Below are positions 28,353 to 47,857 of a stretch of DNA of 64,000 nt, piece after piece. The stretch's first letter is position 1. The number at the start of each line of letters is the position of its first letter. The translations under genes were made by a program, and so were the position numbers. The notes under the pieces are model-generated. The model saw only the letters and a list, made by a program, of their open reading frames with translations, did not search any database and had not been told where the DNA came from. The DNA comes from Pomacea canaliculata (lineage: Eukaryota; Mollusca; Gastropoda; Architaenioglossa; Ampullariidae), in assembly GCF_003073045.1 (NCBI RefSeq), contig NC_037600.1, positions 13,411,188 through 13,475,187 on the forward strand, given 5' to 3'.

Positions 28353-30311
28353 CTACTGACGGCGCTTCTCGCAAATAAAGTAATTGTCCTCAAAACACTC
28401 TTTGTCATTCAGCAGATTGTTTAGGTTCCCCGCCACCTGTTGGCAACGTTTGTCAAAATATGAATGTAAATACATCGATGTGTACATTATACGTGTGTAT
28501 ATATATATGTCTTCATCTTATATAGGCCAACAAAAATCGATCAAGAGAAAAACATTAATCCTTATTTAAAAAAAATAAAATTTAAAAGATAAATTTAAAC
28601 AAAACGTTTGTGAAAACAATAATTAAATAACCATTTTAATTTAAAATCAGCTTTTACAAATTATTTTTAAATTAAAATAGCAAAAATTATTTTTAACCTC
28701 AGCTTTATCTTGAACTGTCCTTTGGTTTCTGTCTTTAATGGGTCTTCACTGATTAATTAAACACACATCATCTGTGGCGCTGAACGATATCTTAAACACT
28801 GATTATCCACACTTACCGTTAAGCAGTGTTGACTGTCATTGTCATTGTTAGGTTGACCAGAAGCCCAGAATGGTTTCAAGAAGTCCTTGTCTATGCGGGA
28901 ACCGCTGATCCAGTCAAACATGGCGGCGTCGCCGGTCCAGCGGCCAGAGAGATCGCTGATTGGACGAGCAGCCCCGATGTGAAAGATCTTCGATTCTCGG
29001 CCTGTTGATGAATGAATAATTAAATGAACTGACGACCCGACTTAAGCACATAATTTACGCAGTGATATTAAACTGAAAATATTTGTAGGATTATTGTATT
29101 TATATTTAGTATTCATATTTTCTATTTAACAAAATAACAATATGGCGATGAGCGATGCTTCTACGTGGCTCTTTTTTCTTATAAATGCAGGATAATATTC
29201 ATTACACTGACAACAAAACTTAAAAGGGTATTCCTATCACTAGTGTGTGTTCATGCTACATCGAGATCAACAATGGAAACAGATATAAACAAAACCAGTT
29301 TCACAGTTCACAAAAATATTTTGTCGAGAATTCAAACTGGGCTACACCAGTGTATTTGTATTTTTGCCGTCGACTTGCTTGTTATACTTTCGAAACCAAA
29401 ACAAAAAACCGTTTAACAAGACTCAAATGTTCTTTCCCTTCAGTCCATGGAGTCTCACCAGGTGTTGTCCAAATGGCGGTTAAGAGAATCTTCATTTTAA
29501 GCGAGGTGTCGGGTACGACCAAGGTCAGCCCACGTTTTTCACATTCAAGTTTGTTGTCAGTCCAGTTGTTTGTGATGTTGTCGACAACAAGAAAACAAAA
29601 CTGGGCTGCCGGGGAGAGCACAAATCCATCATCCACTGGACACCAGTCTGCACGCAAAAATAAACGATTTATCATCCTCCTCATCCTCCTCATCATCATG
29701 CTAAATAGAACGAAAGAAATAATAAAGGAAGAAAGTAAAGAAGACGAAAGGTACAATACTGAATTAAAGAAAGAAAGAAAAAGAAATTGATTGAGGAAGA
29801 TGTTAAAAAGAAACAAGTATCTAGAGACATAATTTATTTATGCTACACTAGACATCAAGTACAATAGGAATCTAGGTGTACTTAGAAAGTTGTCGTTGTT
29901 CTCTTTCTCCCAATGCACGAAGCTTGTATCCGGTGCTGAGGACGAGATGTCCAGCAACGTCACATTCCTCTCCATCAGCTCACATTTTCCTACCGGGTAG
30001 TTTGTTACAACGGCCACACACCCGGCAAAGGAACTGCACCTTAGAACGCAAGAGAGCGGGGAGAGGTCAGAGGTCACCTGATGGACGACTTGTCTCGTTC
30101 CTGTGATGATCTCATTTTCGCGCATGAGCACCCACAGGCCAACACGAACTCTGTTGAACAGAAACACTGGGTCCCTTTAACCACAGGAAACACTCGTTAA
30201 CTGTATAATTACGTATCCGTGAAATAATCAAATATCACAAAGTTCTGTCTTGAGTGAACTGGACACTTACACGTTAAAAGCAGCGACCACAGTGAGAAGA
30301 ACAGGTTCCAT
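28353..30311 (-). CDS. secreted PAN/apple + C-type lectin protein, copy 1
   Basis: Predicted secreted sugar- or protein-binding protein. Exons in transcript order: 30311-30271 (signal peptide MEPVLLTVVAAFNV), 30174-29882 (PAN/apple-like domain), 29647-29423, 29001-28817 and 28436-28353 (C-type lectin domain). The joined CDS is 828 nt, about 275 residues. PAN-like cysteines appear in CVLRCSSFAGC and GKCELME. The lectin domain starts WCPVDDGFVLS, has CEKRGLTLVVPD, KIFHIGAARP, FDWISGS and PFWASGQPNNDND, and ends CFEDNYFICEKRRQ. A QPN motif stands where EPN or QPD sets sugar choice in classic lectins, so binding specificity is open. It is a tandem duplicate of the gene at 31401-33687, with matching exon sizes for exons 1 (41 nt) and 4 (185 nt). 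Its stop falls where copy 2 has a Tyr codon. The donor of exon 3 is the least certain boundary. Confidence 0.82.
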
Positions 30312-31400
30312 TGTAAGAGTAGAACATTCGAGGTCGAAACCTGCGGCGGCCAATCACCACGACACACAACCGCAATAAATTTATAGCCACCCGTACCCGT
30401 CTTGCTCGACTTCTAAACGTGATGGTCATCAAGATGTCGGCTCTGATTTCCACGGTCTGGATGAGTCCCGAGCATCGTCACGTGACTGAGGTTCAAGTAC
30501 ATACATGGCCCAGGACCGCAAACAAAGCCGTTTGTAGACTGAAGAATATTCATGTGACATGGATAGTGTTTGCTGTGCTAACGTGTAAATGGGAGACAAG
30601 CAGGAGGCAGAGTGGGTTATCTTCCGCTGACAGTTTCCTTTTCACTGTGAACAATAGAAACTGGTTTCCGTAGGTATCATGTTCCCCCCCTCCCACTTTT
30701 GTCATCCGTCTGAGCTTCTTAGAAAATTGTGATTCACTGGCATTGTTATTAAATGTCTTTTTGGTTGATTAGACCATCCGCCAATTCCACTATTCCACAT
30801 AGGGACATATAGACATACAATTTATATATATATATGTGTGTGTGTGATCTTCAAATGCCTTTTTTTCGTTTTTTTTTTTTTTTTTTTTTTGTTGTTTTTT
30901 TTTTTTTTGCTGTAACAATGGCGATTCCCTTCAGATATCAAAGAAACTAAAAGAATCCTCTCAGCGTGTTACTTATTTGGTAAACTATTCTTTCATTTCG
31001 TTTCTCGGTGCAAACATCAATAAACCAATCGACATCCACACAGCTGTGACTAACGCCAAAAAATAGTTCTTTCAGTTTTAATTCATTTTATGTTACAAAA
31101 TAATATCGAGATATATTTTCTTTAGAAGATAAATAAAACTAGATTTTTTTAGAAACGTTAACGACAGAATAATTATGTTGACAGTTCTAACGAGTCAAAG
31201 GTCAGCCACTGTCCAGAGCCTGGTGTTGAACTTTCACAGAGGTCAGCTTGAAATGGTTCAGTCTGGTCTCCATATTGCAGTGATGTCATCAGGTGACGAC
31301 ATTGCAAAATTACGTATGCATTCAGCGGAATGCTGACTCCGCAGCCGCCACTCAGGTGAAGGGACATAACTCGTCAAGTCAGTGTTGATAATATCAAGAG
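30312..31400. other. spacer between the two lectin genes
   Basis: This contains a poly-T region at about 30868-30908 with few interruptions, a TATATA/TGTGTG patch near 30822-30846, and from about 31000 the 3' flank of lectin copy 2, which resembles the flank of copy 1. The promoter of copy 1 should lie just beyond 30311. No separate gene is seen. Confidence 0.5.
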
Positions 31401-33687
31401 TTACAGGTCTTGGTACTGACGGTGCTTCTCGCAAACAAAGTAAAAGTCATCGGAACAGCATTTGTCACTCAGCAGGTGGCTCAGAAGTCCCGAAACCTGT
31501 TAGAAAGGTTTGTTAGAATAAAAAATATTTAATTAATAACTGTATAAAACACACATGCAAACATCCATACACATACATATCATTACATCTCTCAATATAT
31601 GTTATATAGGCAAACTTGCACTAATTACATGACAGAAATTAATCGTTTTTTTATCGATTGTACATATTATATAAAAGAATAGAAAATAAAAATAGTCAAC
31701 AGTTTCAAATACAATTTGACATAAAATATTTTTTAATTAATTTTTGCATTAAAATAGCTTTTCGCTTCAGTTTTAGCTTCAACCGTCTTTTGGTTTTTGT
31801 CTATTTTGAGAGACAGCAAAAAGTAAAGACAGCAAAAAAAAAAAAAAATCAAAAGACTGTACACATGCACATACATACAAAATGTATCGTACAGAGAAGC
31901 AAAATTAGGTCTGATAATAATTTAATCGCTATGCATTTGGCAATAAATATTTTTATGATCACATCTTGAATTAAATTTATTTTTGTGCTACTAACTAACC
32001 GCCATGTGATTCACTGATTAGTCAAACATCTTGCATCTGTGGATCTGAAGAATGCAACTTGTCTTGAAAATTACTCACCCATACTTACCGTCAAGCAGTG
32101 TTGTTTGTTATTGTCATTGTTAGGTTGACCAGAAGCCCAGAATGGTTTCAAAATGTCTTTGTCTATGGGGGAACCGGTGATCCAGTCAAACATGGTGACG
32201 TCACCGGTCCACCAGCCAAAGAGATCGCTGATTGGACGAGCGGCCCCGATGTAAAAGACCTTCGAGTCTCGGCCTGTTGCAGAATAATTAGTTAAGTTAG
32301 CTTAGCCTAATCCTAATCGCATATTTTATAGCTGAAATGATTTTTAAGTAAAAAATATTTATATCTATTTTCGGCATATTGTCTTTTCATTTAGTATTCA
32401 TATTTGATAATATAACAAGATGGCGAGGTGTGAGGGATTGCAGCCTGCACGTGGCTCTTGTGTCTCACACAGACAAGAAAACATTCAGTACACCGATAGC
32501 AAACCTGAAAGGACAAAAAATAAATAAAGACCCCAACATAAAAAGCCCAAAATATGTATACAACTAAAAATATATTCTGCATTCAACAATGAAAGTAACA
32601 GCTGAAAAAGAAATAAATAAAAACAGTTTTACAGTTCACAAAATAGTTTATCGAGAATTCAAACTAAGCTACACCAGTGTATTTGTAGTTTTGGCGTCTA
32701 CTTGCTTTTTATTTTTTAAAAATCCAGATTAATAGCGGGTTAACAGGACTCGAATAAGTTCTTTTCTTTCAGTCCATGGTGTCTCACCAGGTGTTGACCA
32801 AATGGTGTTTATGAGGATGCTCATTTTAAGGGCTGTGTCGGGTACGACCAGGGTCAGCCCACGTTTTTCACATTCATCTCTGCTTTCAATCCAGTTGTTT
32901 GTGATGTTGTCAACAACAAGAAAACAAAACTGTGCTGCCTGCGAAAGCACAAATCCCTCATCCACTGGACACCAGTCTGCAAGGAAGGAAGAAAAGAGGG
33001 AAAAAATGTGAAACATGGAATTAGAGAGAAAAAAGCAAGAATAACACAAACAAACTGAAAAGATACAATTATCTAGAGACAATTATTTCGCTTAAATCTT
33101 TTAAATCATACTAGGTAATATTGAGAGTCTACTGTAGGCGTACTTAGAAAGTTGTCGTTGTTCGCTCTCTTCCAAAGCTCAAAGCTTGAGTCGGGTGGTG
33201 AAGAAGAGAAGTCCAGTAACATCACATTCATCTCAAACAGCTCACATGTCCCCGCCGGGTAGTTTATTACGAAGGCCGAGCACCAGTTGAAGGAACTGCA
33301 CCTCTCAGCACAAGAGATCGGGGTGAGGTGAGAGGTCACGGGATGAACGACTTGTCTCGGTCCTGCGATGATCTCATGGTCACGACTACGCTTCCACCTG
33401 GTCTGCAGGTCAGCACGGACCCTTTAGAATTATGGAAAAACAAAGATAACAAACCTTACTGAAGTCTTGTCACGAAGAAAAGAAGACACGGATAGGAAGG
33501 ATTGACTGAACTTCCTACTCAAATTGGTTATTCTTAATGTTTGTTATTAATTCTTATTATTTACTTCACCGAGAACAACTCATACATCGCTGCGAGCTCT
33601 TGTGTAGACAAAACATACAACAAACGAAAAAAACCTTGATATTTACACGATAACAGCAGCGAGGATGGCGAGAAGAACAGATGCCAT
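31401..33687 (-). CDS. secreted PAN/apple + C-type lectin protein, copy 2
   Basis: Tandem paralogue of the gene at 28353-30311. Exons in transcript order: 33687-33647 (signal peptide MASVLLAILAAVIV), 33421-33144 (PAN/apple-like, with CAERCSSFNWC and GTCELFE), 32976 to about 32750, 32273-32089, and 31496-31401. The lectin part has WCPVDEGFVLS, CEKRGLTLVVPD, KVFYIGAARP, FDWITGS and PFWASGQPNNDNN, and ends FYFVCEKHRQYQDL. Exons 1 and 4 match copy 1 exactly in length. The end of exon 3 is one base short of the phase needed by exon 4. Either a different donor is used or a T is missing in CTTATT near 32755. It is probably secreted and could act in recognition, by analogy with invertebrate lectin expansions. 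That role is inference. Confidence 0.78.
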
Positions 33688-35322
33688 GGTCTCAGCAGAG
33701 GCAGTTCTGATGTCCAAACCTCTGGCAGTAAATCGCAACGAGTTCTGAATTTATAACAGTCTATATTTTTATTTCCCTCAAGAACAAAAAGTTTATTTAT
33801 TTTTGTAATGTCTTTGAAGCTCAGGCATAAAGTCTGTGACAAGTTTTATTCTGGGGTCGATTGAAGACGGACACCATGTTGTAGATTTTGCCATCGAGAA
33901 GCGAGAGTGCACAGTTCCAAAGACATGAGCAGAGAACAGTTTTTTTTAAAAGTTCCATACATTCCAGTTGAGCTTTCTGATATTTATTTACCGCCTTTGT
34001 CTATATGAGTGTCTAAATTGCAACAGAAACGATTAAATGTAGGAACATTTTACCAAATGATGATTTTCTTATTGAACTCCGAAGAACAAAGAGCCTGACC
34101 CTTTAGCACGCAAATATAAACGCGCGGTCTCGTGTTTGCACCTCATCTTTGGTTTCATCAAATTCTCATTTCTAAATCACTTACCCAGAAGGTTCGATCA
34201 GGCAGACTCCTCCGCAGACAAACTTTAGCAAGCGATCTCATGTTTTGCTGGAAACAAGGCTTCCGTCATGTTTTCGTTTCCATGTCCTTCTGCCAGCGGG
34301 CAATCAAACATGTCGGCTAAAATTCTCCATGTGTGCTTTGACATGAGTCTTACTTTGACAAACTTTACATTATCTCAATTCCATTCAAAGTCCAGTAAGT
34401 AAGTCTTTTGAAAGAACCCATTAGAAATTTGTAGAGTGGCAATGTTTGGACAGCGGCTGGGAAACAATGACCACAGCTCAGTTCCACAAGATGCAGGAAG
34501 TTTGCGAGATGTTCAGGTTATTGCTGAAGGCAGCCTGGCATGCTCTGATCTTAAATGGCTTTCTCTCTTCCAAACTTATTTTTCCTGTAAGCTCCATATT
34601 TGGAGGTAATTCTCTTATCCGTTACCATGAGACCCGATGGTTTGGGGACTGCGGTTGCCCTGTTTCCAAAGTGAAGCAACCCTTGCAAGAAAAGGAACAG
34701 AGATTCTTATGATCTTCAACTCGACGACATTCAAATCCTGTTTTACAAGGTTCGGGTCCCTTAAAGAACTCCACATTGTAAAGGATGCGCTGGGACGAAC
34801 ATCCAGGGTAGAATATCCACATACAGTATTTTTAATGGCTTTACTCAAAAGACAACTCAGTCTTTGATTGTTTTAATGACATTTACTTAAAAGAGTTCAG
34901 CAGGCGGGGGCAGACCTTCGCGGTCAAGCAATGTTGTAGCCGAAAATTCTTAATTTTGTCAAATTTGAGTTTAACGGGAAACAGTGAAATGGTTTGTTGG
35001 GCTTAAATCATACAGTTTGACTTATTTGTGTGGTTGTTTTTTTTTGTTGTTGTTTTTTGGGGTTTTTTTTTGTTGTTGTTTTTTTATATAAACCTTTAAG
35101 CAGGATCGGACGGGAATGCGGTTGTAGAGGAGCTTATATACAGTGCAATTCATCTGGATAATGCTCTATACGTATATATTCCAGAGATTTTTCCGTACTT
35201 GTTTATTTGTCCTTCTTTCAGTTATTATTCATTTCGTTACTTTAATATTAGTTATTGCTAAGAGCTCCGACAGTAACATTTCTAAATGTACTGCTGTGCT
35301 ATATAATCTCTCGAGTTGGTAA
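33688..35322. other. non-coding stretch between lectin 2 and the GPCR
   Basis: This interval holds the promoter side of lectin copy 2 and the 3' side of the GPCR. T/G homopolymer runs occupy about 35036-35092. Two overlapping open frames on opposite strands at 34615-34867 have no domain and look fortuitous. Confidence 0.5.
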
Positions 35323-36426
35323 TTATTTATTAGGCCAAAAAATATTTATGGGGAGTCTACCCCTTGAGACTGCTTTGATAATGCCCTCGCCACGTTTTCT
35401 CCCTCGTTTCCTGCTGCAGAAACACATTCCTTGCACTGCCTCTCGATAACGACTTCCGAAAGAGTAGTAGATGAAAGTAGTGAAGGATGAATTGACCACG
35501 AAGAAAAATTCGGCAATGTTGGATAAACTGATGATAATATTGTGATGGCGTCCACCTGTGCGAAATTCTGAAAGCATGAGAGACAGGCACATGAAGAAAC
35601 AGAATGGAGTAAGACAGACGATGAAAAGTATCGATGTTCCTATCAGCATTTTCGTCAACGCTGCCTCCTTCCTCGACTGACCGTTGGGAGCGGAGTGTTC
35701 TCGCCACCGCACGCTCTGTCGCAGCTTCACGCTGGTGATCAAGGTAGTCGCTATGACGACAGGTAAACATAAACACAGCACCGAGAGGCCGAACAGGTAT
35801 CTTTCGACGACGTCCACCAACATCCGGTTCCTGCTGTAGAAGTCGTTGCTGGTAAAGATTACCCTGGAGACACCGGAAGCGCCATCCACAAAGCAGGCGA
35901 CGCTCCAACTGGCAGCGCTGACGTAATAAAGACCGATGACTGAGACGAAGATCAGGGAGAGGACCACCGCCATGGACTTCGTCGTCAAGTGCGCATGCGC
36001 CTGCAAAGGCCGTGCGATGCTCCAGCACCTCTCGACCGCGACGATGGCGGTGATGATGAAAGAGACGTAGGAGAAGCCGTAGATGACTTGGAGGCTTTTG
36101 GTGGTGATGAAGACGAACACGTGACTGAACCGTTCGTATTTCGAGAAGAGCGAGGCGAACCGCTCAGCGTAGAAGACGAAGGAACCGCAGTTGACCATGA
36201 GGTCGGCGAAGGCCAGGCTGAAGAGGCAAAGGTTGATCCGCACCTGCAAGCCCTGCCGGTAGAAGACGAGCAGGTTGAGCAGGTTGCCTGGCGCCCCCAC
36301 GAAGAACAAAGGAGGGATCAGCACGGACCCGAAGATCCGCGATGTCCACTCTTCCACCTCCGCGCTCTCCCCCGCCACTAAGTTCGTCTGGTTGCTGACG
36401 ACACATCCTTCCATCTGGTCCGACAT
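35323..36426 (-). CDS. orphan class A (rhodopsin-like) GPCR, single exon
   Basis: An intronless 367-residue seven-helix receptor of the plasma membrane. The N-terminus carries an NQT glycosylation site. Class A marks: GN in PGNLLN (TM1), LAFADL (TM2), ERC in place of DRY after AIVAV (TM3), a hydrophobic TM4 and TM5, CLTPFC in TM6 where CWxP is usual, and NSSFTTFIYY in TM7 where NPxxY is usual. The usual TM3 cysteine that bonds to the second outer loop is absent: counting back 25 residues from the Arg of ERC gives Thr. A basic C-tail with CFCSRKRGRKR could be palmitoylated. It looks like one of the divergent lineage-specific receptors common in molluscs and annelids. The ligand cannot be told. 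The last codons and stop contain AATAAA on the coding strand. Confidence 0.88.
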   Translation of the reverse strand: MSDQMEGCVVSNQTNLVAGESAEVEEWTSRIFGSVLIPPLFFVGAPGNLLNLLVFYRQGLQVRINLCLFSLAFADLMVNCGSFVFYAERFASLFSKYERFSHVFVFITTKSLQVIYGFSYVSFIITAIVAVERCWSIARPLQAHAHLTTKSMAVVLSLIFVSVIGLYYVSAASWSVACFVDGASGVSRVIFTSNDFYSRNRMLVDVVERYLFGLSVLCLCLPVVIATTLITSVKLRQSVRWREHSAPNGQSRKEAALTKMLIGTSILFIVCLTPFCFFMCLSLMLSEFRTGGRHHNIIISLSNIAEFFFVVNSSFTTFIYYSFGSRYREAVQGMCFCSRKRGRKRGEGIIKAVSRGRLPINIFWPNK

Positions 36427-36439
36427 GGCAGTCTCGTTA

Positions 36440-36501
36440 TGAGCGGCCTGCGAGACAGAATGAAGGATATTTTTTATTCTATTATTATTATTATTATTAT
36501 T

Positions 36502-36545
<44 letters not shown>

Positions 36546-38541
36546 TATTATTATCATTATTATCATCATTATTATCATCATTATTATCATTATTATCATC
36601 ATCATCCTCTCTTCTGAATAATATGTATTTAAGACTTTCTGTCTATGAGACGTGGACACACCAATACATGTTTCTATTCAAAAACATCTTCCGTTTCAAC
36701 ACAGTCTACAATATGCATCCATACATACATTAAGATGATTTCAAAGGGCAAAAAGAAATATCTCTTGATTGTTTACTGTGTACACACTTTATTTACGCTT
36801 GTAATGTCTGCTGCCATGTCTGTAGAGAGTCAACAGAGGTCGCTGGTGTTGTCTGCTCAACTGTCAAAGTTCCAGATCCGTTTCATCCAGAGTTTCATCA
36901 CGAGGCATTGTCAGGGGAAGATTGTCAACAAACGCACGACTGACCGCATCTCTGGAAGGTATTAAGTTACTTAAGAACAAACAAAAAATAAACCAATCAA
37001 CAACAACTAAAAAGCAGATTCACAAATCCTCTTTTTCGTCTTCGTAGACGGCAGACCATCGAAACCATCATCTCCATTAATGAATGCACATACATGCTGC
37101 TGCCTGAAATGCTTTCCTTTTTCTCAACAAACCGATATATATAGATAATGAAGGAATCTTAAGTTTCAACGAAAACTAGAAGGTACAAGGCTTCTCACGT
37201 GGCTCATGTTTATCGTAAACAATCTACTTGCTAGCACGCGCCCTCCCTCTTTCTCGTCCTTCTTCCTGGAGCGCCTTCTGAACTTCGACTTACAGAAGAC
37301 GATAGTGCTGAGCGTCTGTGTGTTCCAGAGTGATCTGGAATGTTCTCTTTTATTTAACAATCATTTGGATTTTCTAGAAAATGTCATGTTTGACGTTAGC
37401 AAACTAATCGATGTTTGCAGGAGGCAGGTAGATACGTAGATACACATTTCTTCAAAAAAGACTCTGTGTGTGTGTGTTGTTTTGAAAGAACAAAAAGGGT
37501 AGTACAGTGAGAAAATAAACTATACAAAAGGGGTTTTTCGCCGGTTGAGTAAATACGTTTGGTTTGATAAACAATGTTTCTGTCCATAACGGTTACTAGA
37601 ATGCACGTGAACAAACAAAGACAATCAGAGGAAGAAAGAAAAAGAGAGAGAATGTTAGACTGAAGTTAAAGTACACATCTACTTGTCATTTAAACTTAAT
37701 TTTGCTTTACACTTATATTTTCCGAACGCTTCTGGAAATACACTGTTCACACGGCGCTCACCCATCCACAGTCTTGTTTCAATCGAATAGTTTCATCGTC
37801 CAAACTTTAAGAACTGGCACAGAGGTAGGCGTGGACACACACACACAGACACACAGACACACACAGATAGAGATATGAGAAAAGGCTGTTAGTAAACTTT
37901 CCTTGAAAGTTCATTATGGATGACACCGTGTCCACAAGGCACACGTATGGAGGCATAAGAATTGTTTCACTTCAATCCCGAGCGCAACTTGTTCTCCATT
38001 GATAGACAAGAAAATTTTTTTATTCCAAAAGATAACAGGCATAACGGTACAGACCCTCAAAGCTTTGGCAGAAGGCAGAACTCGGTTCGTCATTGAGGTT
38101 GGCGTGTGAACAGACCAGATGGTCGGCAGGTCCCTGGGAGTCGCAAACAAAGATGGTGTGTACCTCGCACCAGACTGGACCAGACCTTTCTTTGTGTCCT
38201 GAAGTCTGTCTGGCTGTTTGTTTGATCAGGTCCTTCTATTTATCTGTCTGTTCGCCCATTCGTTTTCCTCGATCCACAGATTCCAGAATAATTCGTTTGT
38301 TTGCTTCGATAATATCGGACAGATGTTTGGTTATTTTATCATTAAGGTAAATGCACGAACAACGAGATATGTGACTAACCGGATGCTGGGACGAATAAAC
38401 AAACAATGTAGATAAACAGACGGGCGTACACAGGCAGATAGGGAAATTTTTTATCATTTTCTATCTATTCAGAATGTCACATGACACTCCGGTGAAGGAA
38501 TTTTCCCTTCCACGGACACATCGTTCGTCAGAGAAAACACG
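36440..38541. other. non-coding stretch between GPCR and SRCR/YWTD gene
   Basis: Apart from the trinucleotide array at 36480-36606, this region has CA-rich patches near 37838-37866 and no recognised exon. It should contain the promoters of both divergent neighbours. Confidence 0.5.
36480..36606. repeat. (ATT/ATC)n microsatellite
   Basis: About 127 bases of ATT and ATC triplets, about 55 bases upstream of the GPCR start codon on the minus strand, where they read as AAT/GAT. Confidence 0.95.
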
Positions 38542-47690
<9,149 letters not shown>

Positions 47691-47851
47691 CGGCTGGTTA
47701 TCTCCCTTGGCTGACTCTCGCCACCTGGTGGGGGAACTTCTCTCACTGAGAACCGCATTGACGATTTCTCTTCCATGTTTGCTGTTTCATTCGACAACCC
47801 TCTGACTTATGAATCTTTGAAAACACCGGCTTGTGTGAAGACAAATGAACG

Positions 47852-47857
47852 AATAAA
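47852..47857 (+). terminator. polyadenylation signal of the SRCR/YWTD gene
   Basis: AATAAA about 160 bases after the stop codon, with no other open frame between. Confidence 0.55.

Noticed and set aside
35357..36406. Other-frame open frames overlapping the GPCR
   Set aside because: They are shadows of the receptor reading frame, without domains of their own.
36439..36659. Poly-Ile and poly-Met open frames
   Set aside because: They are direct readings of the trinucleotide microsatellite.
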